From Planctomycetota bacterium (lineage in GTDB: Bacteria; Planctomycetota; MHYJ01; JACQXL01; JACQZI01), in the NCBI GenBank assembly GCA_016207825.1, contig JACQZI010000038.1:30949-94948 (forward strand): DNA of 64,000 nt. Direction: 5' to 3'. Every line of letters starts with the position of its first letter. Position 1 is the first letter of the stretch. Made by a program: the position numbers and the translations under genes. Below, in pieces: positions 63,611 to 64,000 of the stretch. A model generated the notes under the pieces. It ran no database searches. It was given only the letters and a program-made list of their open reading frames with translations, and was not told the origin of the DNA.

Positions 63611-64000
63611 AGTTTAATCTTGAACCTAATCCCAAAAACTCCATTTTATTCGTTCCCAATAACTCAATATATTGCGTTTGGCAGTCTAATACAGTGCATA
63701 CTATATCTATAATACTAAGGACTTAGGCCCTAAATCCAATAAAGGCATGTTTGATTTTCGGCAGGTGGTAGGGGGGTACGGTAGGGTCCAATACCCCCTT
63801 TGTAACAATCTAATACACCGAAGCAAATATCCTAATGGGTTTAACAGAGTAAATCCAATGGGGGGTAGGGTAGGGGGTAATGGTCTAAAAGACTGGGAAT
63901 AATACCCGAAAGTAAGTATCCTAATCCCCCAAAGCAAATAAACTAATACTCTGAAGCAAACATCCTAATGGTCTTGACATGCCGAAACCAATAGGGGGTA
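63611..64000. repeat. Tandem array 4: degenerate 22/23-bp units running to the window edge
   Basis: The word CTAAT or CCAAT recurs with its AAT at 63790, 63812, 63834, 63857, 63879, 63901, 63923, 63945, 63967 and 63990: steps of 22 with two of 23. Typical units read GAAGCAAATATCCTAATGG. More diverged copies lie back to about 63616. C- and G-runs (GGGGGGTAGGGTAGGGGG at 63860) occur inside. Cut by the window end. Confidence 0.75.

Overview
The window looks like a chromosomal segment of a Gram-negative bacterium, most likely a Planctomycetota-type MAG. The outer membrane is indicated by an LptE-like lipoprotein, a BamD-like TPR lipoprotein, a beta-barrel protein and many lipobox signal peptides. 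The planctomycete flavour comes from an NPCBM-domain protein, a DUF5117-type zinc metalloprotease, a prenyltransferase-repeat secreted protein and a giant LamG/YD-repeat (RHS) protein. The phylum call is inference from gene families; there is no rRNA or other decisive marker, and I found no tRNA, rRNA or CRISPR.

Layout. 1-514 is the edge of a secreted alpha/alpha-toroid protein. 515-1714 is a gene-poor island with a 22-bp-period tandem array and two eroded gene fragments. 1715-6843 (minus strand) carries two tandem CsgG-family lipoproteins, a small Cys protein, then scpB, a cyclodeaminase and a HEAT lipoprotein as an overlapping operon, plus an RRM protein with its own promoter. 7093-20336 is mostly plus strand: adenylate-kinase-like, thioredoxin-fold protein, TIGR03960 radical SAM (minus), flavodoxin, metalloprotease, recO, BamD-like, LptE-like, ftsH, NPCBM protein, comF. 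20337-21297 is a second array island. 21298-26263 (minus) holds a small membrane protein, coaX, a four-helix-bundle protein, an ABC exporter pair and an MGDG-synthase-like glycosyltransferase. 26403-29059 is the B12-dependent ribonucleotide reductase behind a consensus promoter with a textbook-spaced pair of NrdR boxes. 30142-32383 holds an ADP-forming acyl-CoA synthetase and a 50-residue zinc ribbon. 32384-33367 is a third array island, followed by an AT-rich orphan gene with a deoxyribosyltransferase/TIR-like C-terminus.

34589-40904 is a molybdopterin-cofactor operon (moeA, moaA, moaC, MOSC, mogA) followed by a tungstate transporter (tupABC), suggesting a tungsten- or molybdenum-enzyme lifestyle. 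41142 is galT. 42223-47660 (minus) is a four-gene surface/signalling locus: beta-barrel, secreted protein, FecR-domain protein with a Cys-rich tail, CHASE2 adenylate cyclase. 47823-53500 holds an AMP-forming acyl-CoA synthetase, rnc, rsmA, a second four-helix-bundle gene and cysS. 53874-62171 is the 2765-residue RHS protein with an AT-rich unrecognised C-terminal tip and a downstream lipoprotein gene, and the window ends in a truncated gene and a fourth array.

The most unusual signal is the set of four intergenic arrays. Their unit sequences are unrelated, but three have exactly 22-bp spacing with at least 12 in-phase units, and the fourth has 22-bp spacing with occasional 23. The second is a family of short GC-rich palindromes that occurs between genes and also, in frame, inside recO, moeA, moaA, rsmA, cysS (twice) and other genes, much like the palindromic elements of Rickettsia. 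Several strong sigma70-type promoters (TTGACA/TATAAT) can be read directly; two lie so close to the start codon that the mRNAs may be leaderless.
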